Assembly: GCA_017308475.1 (NCBI GenBank)
Contig: JAFKEU010000004.1
Location: 707,226 to 771,225, forward strand
From: Alphaproteobacteria bacterium
GTDB lineage: Bacteria > Pseudomonadota > Alphaproteobacteria > Micropepsales > Micropepsaceae
Direction: 5' to 3'
DNA: 64,000 nt
The position numbers and the translations under genes are program-made. Position 1 is the first letter of the stretch; each line of letters begins with the position of its first letter. Under the pieces are notes generated by a model. It was not told the origin of the DNA and made no database searches. It saw only the letters and a program-made list of their open reading frames with translations. Positions 51,221-59,710 of the stretch are shown piece by piece.

Positions 51221-53149
51221 TCATTCGGCCGCCATCGCCTGGGCGGGCGCCGCTTTTTCCGGTTCGGGCGCCTTCACACGCAGCCGCCCCCACAGCGACA
51301 GCATTCCGCCCAGCGCCATCACCAGGCCGCCCAGCCAGATGAAGGGCGCCAGCGGCGAGACATAGGCGCGAATGGTAAAGCGGCCCTGGCCGCGGTCGTC
51401 GCCCAGCGCCAGATAGAGATCGCGAAAGCCGGTGGTGCGGATGGAGGTGTCGGAAACGTCCTGGCCTTCCTCGGAATACATGCGGTGCTCGGGCTCCAGC
51501 ATCGCGCTGACCTTGCCGCCATCCATAAGCGCGATATGCGCGCGCTGTGCGTTATAGTTGGGGCCCTGGACATTGGTCACCCCGTCGAAGCGCAGCGTAT
51601 AGGGGCCCACGGTCATCGTCTGGCCGGGCGCCAGCACCTCAAGCGCCTCGCTGCGCCACAGCGTCGTGCCGGCCACGCCCATCAGCGTCACGCCGAGCCC
51701 GGCATGCGCCAATGCCGAGGCAAAGGCGGCGGCGCGCGCGCCTTTGCGCTTCTTGATATCGATCATGCTGGCGACAATCAGCCAGCCGGCCACGGCAAAG
51801 GCGCCGAATGCCGTTACGCTGCGCGGGGACACGATGGCCAGCACGGCAAGACCCGCCACCAGGGCGATGCCCATGGCGGGATAGAGCGAACGCAACGCCT
51901 CCCGCAGATCGCCCCGCCGCCAGTTCAGCCGCGGACCCAGCGGCACCAGAATCAGCAGCGCGAAGAAGATGGGCGCGAAGGTGATGGCGAAATAGGGCGG
52001 ACCCACCGAAATCTTGGTCCCGTTCAGCGCATCCAGCACCAGCGGATAAAGCGTGCCGACGAAGACACAGGCACAGGCTGCCACAAGGAAGACATTGTTC
52101 AGCAGCAGCGTTGTCTCGCGGCTCACCGGCTCGAATGCCGCCCCGCCTTCAAGGGTGGGCGCGCGCCAGGCAAACAGCGCCAGCGCCCCGCCAATGGCCA
52201 GCGCGATCAGCACCATGATGAAGAAACCGCGCGTGGGGTCGGATGCGAAAGCATGCACGCTCGACAGCACGCCCGAACGCACCAGGAAAGTGCCGATCAG
52301 CGACAGCGAAAAGCCGGCGATGGCCAGAAGCAGCGTCCAGGTGCGAAAGGCGCCGCTCTTCTCGGTCGCCAGCGCCGAATGCAGCAGCGCCGTGGCGATC
52401 AGCCAGGGCATCAGCGAGGCGTTCTCCACCGGGTCCCAGAACCAGAAGCCGCCCCATCCCAGCTCGTAATAAGCCCACCAGGAACCCAGGGCGATACCGC
52501 AGGTCAGCGCGATCCAGGCAATCAGCATGAAGGGCCGCGCCGCGCGCACCCAGCCCGCCTCGCCCACCATCATCGCCGCCGCGGCATACGAGAATGACGC
52601 CGACAGGCCCACATAGCCCGCATAGAGCATGGGCGGATGCATCGCCAGGCCTGGATCCTGCAGCAGCGGGTTCAGCCCCGCGCCCTCGAACGGTGCCGGG
52701 TCCAGCCGCAGGAAAGGATTGGAGGTAAAGAGAATGAACAGCAGGAATGCCGCCGCCAGAAGCCCCTGCACGCCCAGCGCCGCGCTGGTCAACCGCGCGC
52801 CCCCGCGCTGCATCAACGCCACCAGCCCGGCATAAACGCTGAGCACCAGCACCCACAGCAGCATGGAACCTTCATGGTTTCCCCATACGCCGCTGATCTT
52901 GTAGACCAGGGGCTTGAGGGTGCTGGAATTGTTGGCGACGTCGGCGATGGAAAAATCCGACACGATGAAGCCATAGGTCAGCGCGCCGAAGGCCAGGGCC
53001 ACGAACACCAGCATGCCCAGTGCCGCGCTGGAGGCGACGCCACGCGCCGCCGCCGCATTTGCGCGCGCGCCGTAAAGCCCGGCACCCGCCATCACCAGCG
53101 ACAGCGCCAGGGCGAAGCACAGCGCCAGCTGGCCGAGTTCACCCGTCAT
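51221..53149 (-). CDS. ccmF: Haem lyase subunit CcmF
   Basis: This 642-aa polytopic membrane protein of cytochrome c maturation system I has the haem-handling signatures WGNHEGSMLLWV and the WWD domain GWGGFWFWDPVENASLMPWL. Conserved histidines lie near the membrane (HPPMLYAGYVG, ATALLHSALATEK). It transfers haem from CcmE to apocytochrome c. The start at 53149 lies 12 bp after ccmE. The length is normal. Confidence 0.96.
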   Translation of the reverse strand: MTGELGQLALCFALALSLVMAGAGLYGARANAAAARGVASSAALGMLVFVALAFGALTYGFIVSDFSIADVANNSSTLKPLVYKISGVWGNHEGSMLLWVLVLSVYAGLVALMQRGGARLTSAALGVQGLLAAAFLLFILFTSNPFLRLDPAPFEGAGLNPLLQDPGLAMHPPMLYAGYVGLSASFSYAAAAMMVGEAGWVRAARPFMLIAWIALTCGIALGSWWAYYELGWGGFWFWDPVENASLMPWLIATALLHSALATEKSGAFRTWTLLLAIAGFSLSLIGTFLVRSGVLSSVHAFASDPTRGFFIMVLIALAIGGALALFAWRAPTLEGGAAFEPVSRETTLLLNNVFLVAACACVFVGTLYPLVLDALNGTKISVGPPYFAITFAPIFFALLILVPLGPRLNWRRGDLREALRSLYPAMGIALVAGLAVLAIVSPRSVTAFGAFAVAGWLIVASMIDIKKRKGARAAAFASALAHAGLGVTLMGVAGTTLWRSEALEVLAPGQTMTVGPYTLRFDGVTNVQGPNYNAQRAHIALMDGGKVSAMLEPEHRMYSEEGQDVSDTSIRTTGFRDLYLALGDDRGQGRFTIRAYVSPLAPFIWLGGLVMALGGMLSLWGRLRVKAPEPEKAAPAQAMAAE

Positions 53150-53161
53150 TCCGGTCGCCCG

Positions 53162-53605
53162 TCATGTGCCGCCTTCCTTCCAGCGCCCTGCGCGCTTGAG
53201 CGAATCCACCACCTCCGGCGGCATGTATTTCTCGTCATGCTTGGCCAGAACTTCGCTGGCCGAAAAGGTGCCGCCCGAATCCAGCGAACCGAGCGCCACC
53301 ACGCCCTGGCCCTCGCGGAACAGCGCCGGCAGCACGCCGCGATAATCCACCTGCACATGGCTCTTGCCGTCGGTGACGGTGAAACGCACGTCCGCGCCCG
53401 CGCCATGATGGACACTGCCATTGGCCACCAGCCCGCCCAGACGGAATGCCACGCCCTTGCCGACCTGGCCCGAGGCCACGTCCGACGGACTGCGGAAATA
53501 CATGGTGTTCTGGCCCAGCTGCCAGATGATGACCGCCGCCACAAGACCGCCCGCCGCAACCAGCGCGGCGGCAAAGGCAAGACGGCGCTTCTTCTTCGCG
53601 GTCAT
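53162..53605 (-). CDS. ccmE: Haem chaperone CcmE
   Basis: This 147-aa periplasmic haem chaperone has an N-terminal basic stretch and anchor helix (LAFAAALVAAGGLVAAVI), a beta-barrel OB fold (VAFRLGGLVANGS, VDYRGVLPALFREGQGVV), and the haem-binding motif HDEKY (H123, Y127). It carries covalently bound haem to CcmF. It starts directly at the stop of the preceding small gene with no gap, so the two are coupled. Confidence 0.95.
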   Translation of the reverse strand: MTAKKKRRLAFAAALVAAGGLVAAVIIWQLGQNTMYFRSPSDVASGQVGKGVAFRLGGLVANGSVHHGAGADVRFTVTDGKSHVQVDYRGVLPALFREGQGVVALGSLDSGGTFSASEVLAKHDEKYMPPEVVDSLKRAGRWKEGGT

Positions 53606-53971
53606 CTAATGATGCCCGCCCTTGTGCAGGACCTGGTCGGCGATGCCGGTATCATAGGCCAGCCCCTCAGGGGTCAGCGCGATCTGTTGGGGCCATTCGC
53701 ATTTTATCAGGCCCTTGCGCGCCAGCGCGTTCCACACATTCTGGTTCTCGAGGCCCGTGGCGTCGCGGCCCAGCACCGTGGCGTCGCCCAGATGGAAGTG
53801 ATCGCCATGGGCGTGGGGAAAGGCCAGGATCGCGGTATCGCCGTCCGGGGTCAGGCGCGCGGCATCGGGAAGCTGCGCGATCGCCTGCAGCAAGACCAGC
53901 GTCCTGAGCTGGAGCGGATTGAGCCTGGCGGGATTGGACCTGGCCATTGCGGCCTTTTCAAGCGTCGGCAT
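53606..53971 (-). CDS. Conserved protein of unknown function upstream of ccmE
   Basis: I do not recognise this 121-aa soluble protein. It has no signal peptide. It looks like a small winged-helix or helical domain: RLNPLQLRTLVLLQAIAQLP, an H-rich strand HAHGDHFHLGDATVLGR, then NQNVWNALARKGLI and a conserved-looking ALTPEGLAYDTG. It ends in Gly-His-His. Its stop abuts the ccmE ATG, so it heads the ccm transcription unit here. An ATG at 53947 is an alternative start. Confidence 0.65.
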   Translation of the reverse strand: MPTLEKAAMARSNPARLNPLQLRTLVLLQAIAQLPDAARLTPDGDTAILAFPHAHGDHFHLGDATVLGRDATGLENQNVWNALARKGLIKCEWPQQIALTPEGLAYDTGIADQVLHKGGHH

Positions 53972-54058
53972 GAGGCAACCTTAAACGAAAAGCGGCCGGA
54001 CCATACAGCCCGGCCGCCCGCGATTCAAAGTCCCAGCCCGTCAGGCTGCGAGCGGTTC

Positions 54059-54841
54059 CTATCTGTGCCCGTGGTGCCAGCCGCGGCCGCCACCCCAGTG
54101 GCGCCCGCCGCCAAAGCCGAAGCTGAAGCCCACGGAAGGCCCGTAATAATAGGGGTAATAGGGATAGCCATAACCATACGGCGCCCCGTAGTAATAGGCG
54201 GGCGGCGGAGGACCATAGCCATAGGCCGGCGGCGGCGGGGGCGGCACATCGTCATAGTCGTAACCCGCACCGGCCGCAGCCGTAACCGTGCCCGCCTCGT
54301 GCATGCAGTCCCAATAGGCGCGGCCGTAGGCCGCCCGCACATCGGCGGCGGCCTCACGCGCGTTGCTGGAACCGACGGCCGTGCCGGCCAGAAGGCCCGC
54401 GCCCGCGCCGATCGCCGCACCGGTTCCGGCGTTGCCCGCTGCGCCGCCGATGATCGCGCCCAGCGCCGCGCCGCCCAGCGTGCCGCCGATGGTGCCGCGC
54501 GTCTGCTCGTCGCGGGCCGCTTCATGCGGGGTCACATAGCCTGTGCGCGCCGCGGCATCGCGGCGGCAGAAAAGGTCGCGGGAGCGTTCATCCTGCGCGG
54601 TGCGCGGCGGCGGCGCCTGGCGATCATAGGAGCGGGAATCGGGCGGCGGCGCGCGGTCGCCGTCGGGGCCGGCGTCCGGCGGCCCACTGTCGTCCGCATT
54701 GTCATAGCCGGGCGCCGGGCGCGCGCTATCGGACAGATCGCGCGGCGGGGAACTGGCGGGCTGGGCGAAAGCGGTGCCGCTCAACAACACGGCCGCCATC
54801 GCGGCCAAAAGCGGTGTACGGAACATTCGGGGTTTCTCCAT
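54059..54841 (-). CDS. Glycine-zipper envelope protein, Pro/Tyr/Gly-rich tail
   Basis: This secreted protein of about 260 aa has a signal peptide (LLAAMAAVLLSGTAFA) and an acidic, Pro-rich linker (DNADDSGPPDAGPDGDRAPP). A single-pair Cys region (LFCRRDAA, YWDCMHEAG) flanks a glycine-zipper segment (TIGGTLGGAALGAIIGGAAG and following, about 118-155) that would insert in a membrane. A Tyr/Pro/Gly tail ends in GGGRGWHHGHR. The function is unknown; such proteins are associated with the outer membrane. A second ATG at 54826 is possible. The 216 bp before the next gene show no feature. Confidence 0.75.
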   Translation of the reverse strand: MEKPRMFRTPLLAAMAAVLLSGTAFAQPASSPPRDLSDSARPAPGYDNADDSGPPDAGPDGDRAPPPDSRSYDRQAPPPRTAQDERSRDLFCRRDAAARTGYVTPHEAARDEQTRGTIGGTLGGAALGAIIGGAAGNAGTGAAIGAGAGLLAGTAVGSSNAREAAADVRAAYGRAYWDCMHEAGTVTAAAGAGYDYDDVPPPPPPAYGYGPPPPAYYYGAPYGYGYPYYPYYYGPSVGFSFGFGGGRHWGGGRGWHHGHR

Positions 54842-55057
54842 AAGGCCCTCTCACTCGCAAGTAGGAAATGCCCCACCCGGTTCAATGTCAAAGGAAACAT
54901 ATAAGTAAATTCGCCTTCGTCGCCGGTTCCGTTCAGCCGGCGTTCAGCTTCGCGGGGGGAGGCTTGGAGTTCTGCGCCGCGCGGCCCCGGCGGGGAAACC
55001 GCTCATCGAATAATCGCCCGTGGAATAATCAGAGGCCGCGCCTGAACCCATGGGGAT

Positions 55058-56449
55058 TCAGGCTGCCACCTGCGCGGCGCGGCCTCTTCGCTTCAGCAAC
55101 TCGGCTTCCTCGGCGCTGAACAGCATGGCCACCAGCTGGACGCACAGCTCGAACTGCGCCTGCACCACCGCCATTGTGGAACGGCCGGGGTCGCGCATCG
55201 CCCGGATCACATCCTCGACATAGCGGCGCACTTCGTTGCCGATCTCGTCCTGGGCCGCCTTCTGCCTTGCGGCGAAGGAGGCGGCGGAGGCGAAATTGCG
55301 GCACACCGACACCAGCCGGGCATAGCGCAGCGCCATCTCATGCTTTTCCTCGGAAACGGGGCGTGAAAAATCGGCCGATTTGGGACCGGAGGCCTTGACC
55401 AGCGGCAGCGCCGCCAGCACTTCGCGCGGCGCCCGCTCCATGAAGCTGTCCATCGCCTTGCCGATGCTGGCGCGGTCGGCCAGCAGACGCCTGCCCCAGT
55501 CGCCATCGCGCTTGAGTTCAATCTCCTTGGTGATGCCGCTGGACAGGTCGCTGAAGCTCTTGACCTGCTCGGCCAGCATGTCCGCATCGAACAGCGGATG
55601 GCGCGTCGCCTGTATGGCGTTCTTCAGCGCTTCCATGCGCGCGAACAGGATTTCGCCGACCAGGCCCATGTCGGTCTTGGAGATCAGCGTGTCGTCGGTG
55701 TGGCGCGTCACATGCAAGGGCAGGCGCAGCGCCTCGCAGGGGCGCGCCAGCCGGTTCATCGCCACAACCGCGACGTAGGGGGCGACATCGGGCTGGCTTT
55801 GCACCAGTTCGTCATAGACGGCGCGCAGCTCCCACAGAAGCGGCTCGGTCAGGCTGGGCACCGGCGCGGGCAGAATGTCCTGCAGCTTCAGCATGGTGCG
55901 GCCCGCAGACAGCAGCAGTGCCATCTCCCTGGCATCGGCCACCGCCATCGGACCGCCCAGCAGATCCTCCATCGCCTTGCGGTTGTTCGCATCGCCCAGC
56001 GCGTCCTGCATCGCCTTCGCGGCGAGGGGCCAGAACCGGGCGGTACGCTCCATGGCGGCGTCCAGCTTTTGTGCCACCACCAGCGCGCGGCTCTCGTGCA
56101 CAAAGGCCGACGCCTGGTCCGGCAGCAGGATGCCGGCGATCCAGTTCCACACCGGTTCCAGCGTCGAGCGCGCGATGTCGGCCTTCTGTTTGGCCTTGCG
56201 CGGCACGGACGTCAGTATGTCCTCGAAGGGGCGGCAGAACAGGCGCAGCGGCGTGGGCGGGCGTTTGTAGCGAAGCTCCTGGCGCAGCGCGGGCCGAAGG
56301 CTTGCCAGGATCTCCGCATGCGGCAGGGCATGGCCGTCCATCATCCGGTCGACCTCGACCGCCATGGCCAGACGGGCCGCGACGTGCCCGGGCAGTCCCC
56401 CCAGAAACGCCTTCAGCAATCCCGTCTTGTCGGCCGGAAGCATGGCCAT
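55058..56449 (-). CDS. Large helical protein of unknown function
   Basis: I do not recognise this soluble, mostly helical protein of about 463 aa. It has no signal peptide, membrane helix or catalytic motif I can name. Landmarks are KAFLGGLPGHVAARLAMAVE near the start, RLFCRPFEDILTSVPR (around 70) and a long central helical part. The late segment KSADFSRPVSEEKHEMALRY precedes a basic end. The start could be at 56485 or 56449; I prefer the latter for its start codon context. It lies 66 bp beyond the kinase gene and is probably on a separate transcript. Confidence 0.65.
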   Translation of the reverse strand: MAMLPADKTGLLKAFLGGLPGHVAARLAMAVEVDRMMDGHALPHAEILASLRPALRQELRYKRPPTPLRLFCRPFEDILTSVPRKAKQKADIARSTLEPVWNWIAGILLPDQASAFVHESRALVVAQKLDAAMERTARFWPLAAKAMQDALGDANNRKAMEDLLGGPMAVADAREMALLLSAGRTMLKLQDILPAPVPSLTEPLLWELRAVYDELVQSQPDVAPYVAVVAMNRLARPCEALRLPLHVTRHTDDTLISKTDMGLVGEILFARMEALKNAIQATRHPLFDADMLAEQVKSFSDLSSGITKEIELKRDGDWGRRLLADRASIGKAMDSFMERAPREVLAALPLVKASGPKSADFSRPVSEEKHEMALRYARLVSVCRNFASAASFAARQKAAQDEIGNEVRRYVEDVIRAMRDPGRSTMAVVQAQFELCVQLVAMLFSAEEAELLKRRGRAAQVAA

Positions 56450-56515
56450 CGCGGCGCGTATCCCTGAATATGCGCCCGCCAACATAGGGGGTCAGCGTTA
56501 ACGCCGTATTTCCGC

Positions 56516-57916
56516 TTACTGAATCGCGGGCAGCTCCAGCCGTGCCATCACCCCGCCCAGGGGACTGGTGTCCAGGGTGAAAAAACCGCCGTAAAGCTTG
56601 GAAATATCGCGCACGATGGCCAGGCCCAGGCCCGATCCCGGCACATTCTCGTCCAGCCGCTCGCCCCGCTCGCCGACCTGGGCGCGTTCCTGTTCCGTCA
56701 GACCCGCGCCGTCATCCTCGATGATGATGGTCAGCCGCGCACCGTGCTTGTGGCAGCGCACCCGGACCCGCGACGCCGCCCATTTGCAGGCATTGTCAAT
56801 CAGGTTGCCGGCCATTTCCTCAAGGTCCTGGCGCTCACCGCGGAAATAGATGGCGTCGTCGCATTCGGCGTCGACGGCGATGGCGCGCGCGGCATGGATG
56901 CGCGCGATCACCCGCGCCAGGTCATCCAGCACCTCGCTGACCTGGGTGCGGTTTCCCAGGACGTCCATGCTGCCGGCGGCGCGCGCGCGGCTCAGATAGT
57001 GATCGACCTGCCGGCGCATGGAGAAGACCTGCTTCCTGACCGCATCGGCCAGGGGCCCGGGCTGACTCTCGGCTTCCGCCGCCAGCACCGACAGCGGCGT
57101 CTTGAGAAAATGCGCCAGGTTGGAGACATGGGTGCGCGCCCGGCCCACCACTTCCTCGCTGTGCTGGATCAGCGAATTCAGCTCGCCGGCCAGGGGCAGT
57201 ATCTCGGAGGGAAAGTCGCCTTCCAGCCGCCGCGCCTCCCCGTCCCGGATGCGCGCCAGCGCCACGCTGACGCGGCGCAGGGGCTGAAGTCCGATGCGCA
57301 CCTGCACCAGGATCGCGGCCACCAGCCCCAACCCCAGCAGCAGGAAGGACCAGACGAGCGTGGAGGTGAATTCCGCCGTCTGGCGGTCGACATCCGACAG
57401 CGCGCCCGCCACCATGAAGGTATAGCTGGTTGTGTCCGTGGGCGTATCGGTGGCGGCGATGGGAAATTCCACCCGCCGCGAGACGACGCGCAGCCTCTGA
57501 CCGTCCGGCCCTTCGGCAGTGCCCCAGCGCAGCGTGCCTTTGGTGCTGGTATCGGCGGGCTCTATGGTGCGGTCGAACAGCGAGCGCGAGATCTGGCCCT
57601 GGCCGCCATGCGACGGCTTGATCTGGTAGTAGAGGCCCGAATAGACGCGGTCGAAGCGGTGATTGAGGAAGCGGTCCTGCAGGATCAGCCCGCCCTCCGG
57701 GTCGGGCTCGGCGGCGGCGATCAGCCCGTCCATGTCCGCTTCCAGCCCGGCGTCGAAATTCTCCAGCGCCGCCGCGCGAAAGGCAGCCGACAGCACCACG
57801 CCGCCGACCGCCAGGCCCAGCATGGTCCAGATCGCCGCCGCCGCTATCAGGCGGGCGGAAAGCGACCGCAGCCTAGGCCGCGCCGCCCAGCTTCGGATCT
57901 TCGAGAGAATAGCCAA
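56516..57916 (-). CDS. Sensor histidine kinase, PhoQ-like
   Basis: This 466-aa kinase has helices near 22-44 and 188-206 around a periplasmic domain with acidic patches (DAGLEADMDGLIAAAEPDPEG) and GLYYQIKP. HAMP (EARRLEGDFPSEI) follows, then HisKA with NLAHFLKTPLSVL (H269), and HATPase NLIDNACKWA, EDDGAGLT and GSGLGLAIV. The RRLEGDFPSE, LKTPLSVL and DNACKWA segments are shared with the kinase at 21485, so the two are close paralogues. It overlaps the regulator gene by 44 bp. Confidence 0.93.
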   Translation of the reverse strand: MAILSKIRSWAARPRLRSLSARLIAAAAIWTMLGLAVGGVVLSAAFRAAALENFDAGLEADMDGLIAAAEPDPEGGLILQDRFLNHRFDRVYSGLYYQIKPSHGGQGQISRSLFDRTIEPADTSTKGTLRWGTAEGPDGQRLRVVSRRVEFPIAATDTPTDTTSYTFMVAGALSDVDRQTAEFTSTLVWSFLLLGLGLVAAILVQVRIGLQPLRRVSVALARIRDGEARRLEGDFPSEILPLAGELNSLIQHSEEVVGRARTHVSNLAHFLKTPLSVLAAEAESQPGPLADAVRKQVFSMRRQVDHYLSRARAAGSMDVLGNRTQVSEVLDDLARVIARIHAARAIAVDAECDDAIYFRGERQDLEEMAGNLIDNACKWAASRVRVRCHKHGARLTIIIEDDGAGLTEQERAQVGERGERLDENVPGSGLGLAIVRDISKLYGGFFTLDTSPLGGVMARLELPAIQ

Positions 57917-58550
57917 GCCCGCGCACCGTCTGGATCATTCCTGCGTCGATCTTCTTGCGCAGGCGTCCGATGAAGACCTCGATCGTGTTGGAATCGCGGT
58001 CGAAATCCTGGTCGTACAGATGCTCCACCAGTTCGGTGCGCGACACCACCTTGCCGCGATGATGCGCCAGATAGGCCAAAAGCCGGTATTCCTGACTGGT
58101 GAGCTTGACGGGATTGCCGTCATAGGTGACGCGCGATGCACGGGTGTCGATGTGCAGCGGCCCGATCTCGATATCGGCGGTGGCCAGGCCCGCCGCCCGG
58201 CGCAGAAGCGCGCGCAGCCGCGCCAGCAGCTCCTCGGTATAGAACGGCTTGGCCAGATAGTCGTCGGCGCCGGCATCGAAGCCCGCCACCTTGTCGCTCC
58301 AGCGGTCGCGCGCGGTCAGGATGAGTACCGGAAAGCTCCTGCCCGACTTGCGCCATTTCTCCAGCACGGTGACGCCGTCCATCTTGGGCAGCCCCAGGTC
58401 CAGGATGACCGCATCATAGGGTTCGGTGTCGCCCAGGAAATGGCCTTCCTCGCCATCCTCGGCGCTGTCGACCACATAGCCCGCATCGTTCAGCGCCTTC
58501 TTCAGAAGCCGCTGCAGGTCCTTGTCGTCTTCCACCAGAAGAATGCGCAT
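57873..58550 (-). CDS. Response regulator, PhoP-like (OmpR family)
   Basis: This 225-aa regulator has E7-D8-D9, phospho-acceptor D51 (VILDLGLPKMDG), LTARDRW and AKPFYT switch region, and a winged helix (LTSQEYRLLAYLAHHRG, TVRGLGYSLEDP). It is very similar in layout to the regulator at 20823 (DLGLP, YLAH). It starts 11 bp after the PepSY-type gene and overlaps its kinase. A direct repeat upstream of the operon (59112) may be its binding site. Confidence 0.94.
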   Translation of the reverse strand: MRILLVEDDKDLQRLLKKALNDAGYVVDSAEDGEEGHFLGDTEPYDAVILDLGLPKMDGVTVLEKWRKSGRSFPVLILTARDRWSDKVAGFDAGADDYLAKPFYTEELLARLRALLRRAAGLATADIEIGPLHIDTRASRVTYDGNPVKLTSQEYRLLAYLAHHRGKVVSRTELVEHLYDQDFDRDSNTIEVFIGRLRKKIDAGMIQTVRGLGYSLEDPKLGGAA

Positions 58551-58561
58551 GCCGTCTCTCC

Positions 58562-59089
58562 CTAGTGGCGCCGTCCGCGTCCTTCACGACGGTCGAAACC
58601 GCCGCCGCGTGGACCGTCCCAGCGGGGGCCGCGCCTGTCAAAGCCACCCCGGTCAATACCTTGCCGCGATTCGAAGCTTCCGCCGAAGCGGCTGCGATAG
58701 CGGTCCTCATACGGATCGCGCGCCCCGGGGCTGCCGAATTCCTGATAGTCGGGCGGGACCCCGCGAAAACGCTGGCGCCCGCGCGCGCCGTCGAATCTGT
58801 CGCGTCCCGGCGAGGAGCGCAGCACCCGTCCGCTGCGCGCGTCGGCGTCGTACCAGATCACCCGCCCGTCGGGGGTCATCCATTTCAGGTGATAATGGGG
58901 ATCGCCATTGGGTCCGAAGGTCGGTCCTTCGGCATCATAGAAGTCGCCGGGATGCTGGCGGCGGATCTCCGGCAACAGGCGGTCCAGGGGCTGGATGCCG
59001 TCCTGGTCATGGCGCTGCGCCAGCGCCGGCGTTGCCGCCGCGCTGGTCAGGAAGGCGAGGAAAAGTGCGGAAAAAAAGCCGCTGCGCAT
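58562..59089 (-). CDS. Secreted PepSY-like protein with Arg/Gly-rich tail
   Basis: This 175-aa protein has a signal peptide (FFSALFLAFLTSAAATPALA) and a PepSY-like part: QPLDRLLPEIRRQHPGDFYDAEG, then HYHLKWMTPDGRVIWYDADARSGRVL. It then has a long disordered tail rich in Arg, Gly, Asp and Phe (RGGFDRRGPRWDGPRGGGFD) ending RRH. It is the first gene of a PepSY-regulator-kinase operon, mirroring the unit at 20482-22855, but without an efflux system after it. The highly charged tail could bind anionic polymers or metals. Confidence 0.8.
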   Translation of the reverse strand: MRSGFFSALFLAFLTSAAATPALAQRHDQDGIQPLDRLLPEIRRQHPGDFYDAEGPTFGPNGDPHYHLKWMTPDGRVIWYDADARSGRVLRSSPGRDRFDGARGRQRFRGVPPDYQEFGSPGARDPYEDRYRSRFGGSFESRQGIDRGGFDRRGPRWDGPRGGGFDRREGRGRRH

Positions 59090-59111
59090 GACTTCTTCTA
59101 GTGCCGGCCAG

Positions 59112-59128
59112 ATGAACCCCCAATGAAC
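59112..59128 (-). promoter_or_regulatory. Candidate response-regulator box upstream of PepSY-RR-HK operon
   Basis: ATGAAC (59112-59117) and ATGAAC (59123-59128) form a perfect direct repeat with 11-bp period, read as GTTCAT-N5-GTTCAT toward the operon. It lies 23 bp ahead of the PepSY-type gene and about 90 bp ahead of the divergent gene at 59219, so one site could control both. This spacing is typical for OmpR-family dimers; binding is inference. Confidence 0.45.
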
Positions 59129-59218
59129 ACGCCGTCCAGATCGGGTTCAGGCTTCCAGGGCTAACGTTCGGGCCATGGACGGGTTCGCCCGGTCCTAACC
59201 GAATGAAAGGAGACGGTC

Positions 59219-59593
59219 ATGTTTAACACGAAAACAGCCCTGGCGGCAGCCGCATTGGCGGTGATCACTGCGGCGGGGACCCTCTCCGCCGGCGCCGATC
59301 CCTATGATCGGCATCTGAACCGCGTCGAGAACCGGCTGGAGCGCCGCGACGCCCGCCTCGACCACCGGATCGACCGCATCGATCGTCGCATCGACCGGCA
59401 CGACATGCACCGCCGCTATGTCGACCACGCCCGCGTCAATCGCATCCTGTGGTCGAACCACTACCGGATGATCGGCGAGCCCTATTTCCTGCACGGCCGC
59501 TATGTGGTGCGCACCCATGACCGCTTCGGCCGTATCGTGCTGGTCAGGATCGATCCGTGGACCGGCGCCTTCATGGGCGTGGTCCGCCTGTGA
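59219..59593 (+). CDS. Small secreted charged-repeat protein of unknown function
   Basis: This 124-aa protein has a signal peptide (ALAAAALAVITAAGTLSAGA). A strongly charged helical repeat of Arg/Asp/His (RVENRLERRDARLDHRID and following) is probably a single amphipathic helix. A C-terminal beta part, YFLHGRYVVRTHDRFGRIVLVRIDPWTGAFMG, ends like a PepSY strand pair. The ribosome site is AAGGAGA. It is divergent from the PepSY-regulator-kinase operon and may be a target of that regulator. The terminator at 59660 follows it. Confidence 0.75.
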   Translation: MFNTKTALAAAALAVITAAGTLSAGADPYDRHLNRVENRLERRDARLDHRIDRIDRRIDRHDMHRRYVDHARVNRILWSNHYRMIGEPYFLHGRYVVRTHDRFGRIVLVRIDPWTGAFMGVVRL

Positions 59594-59659
59594 TCTGAGA
59601 AATCTTGGGGCCTGAGGTCCGTGGTCTGCCCCTCCCCATAGGACCCCATGCCGTCAAGT

Positions 59660-59691
59660 GAAGCCCCCGTGTCTCCTGGCGCGGGGGCTTC
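59660..59691. terminator. Bidirectional terminator hairpin
   Basis: GAAGCCCCCG (59660-59669) pairs perfectly with CGGGGGCTTC (59682-59691) across a 12-nt loop, with no long T-run after it. It lies between two converging genes, the secreted protein ending at 59593 and the CBS protein ending at 59711, so it can serve both strands. Confidence 0.75.
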
Positions 59692-59710
59692 TAATTTGGC
59701 CGCGCCAAGG

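Noticed and set aside
54059..54841. Pro/Tyr/Gly repeats as a tandem DNA repeat or CRISPR-like array
   Set aside because: The DNA repeats are short, imperfect and in frame with a secreted glycine-zipper protein; there are no regular spacers.
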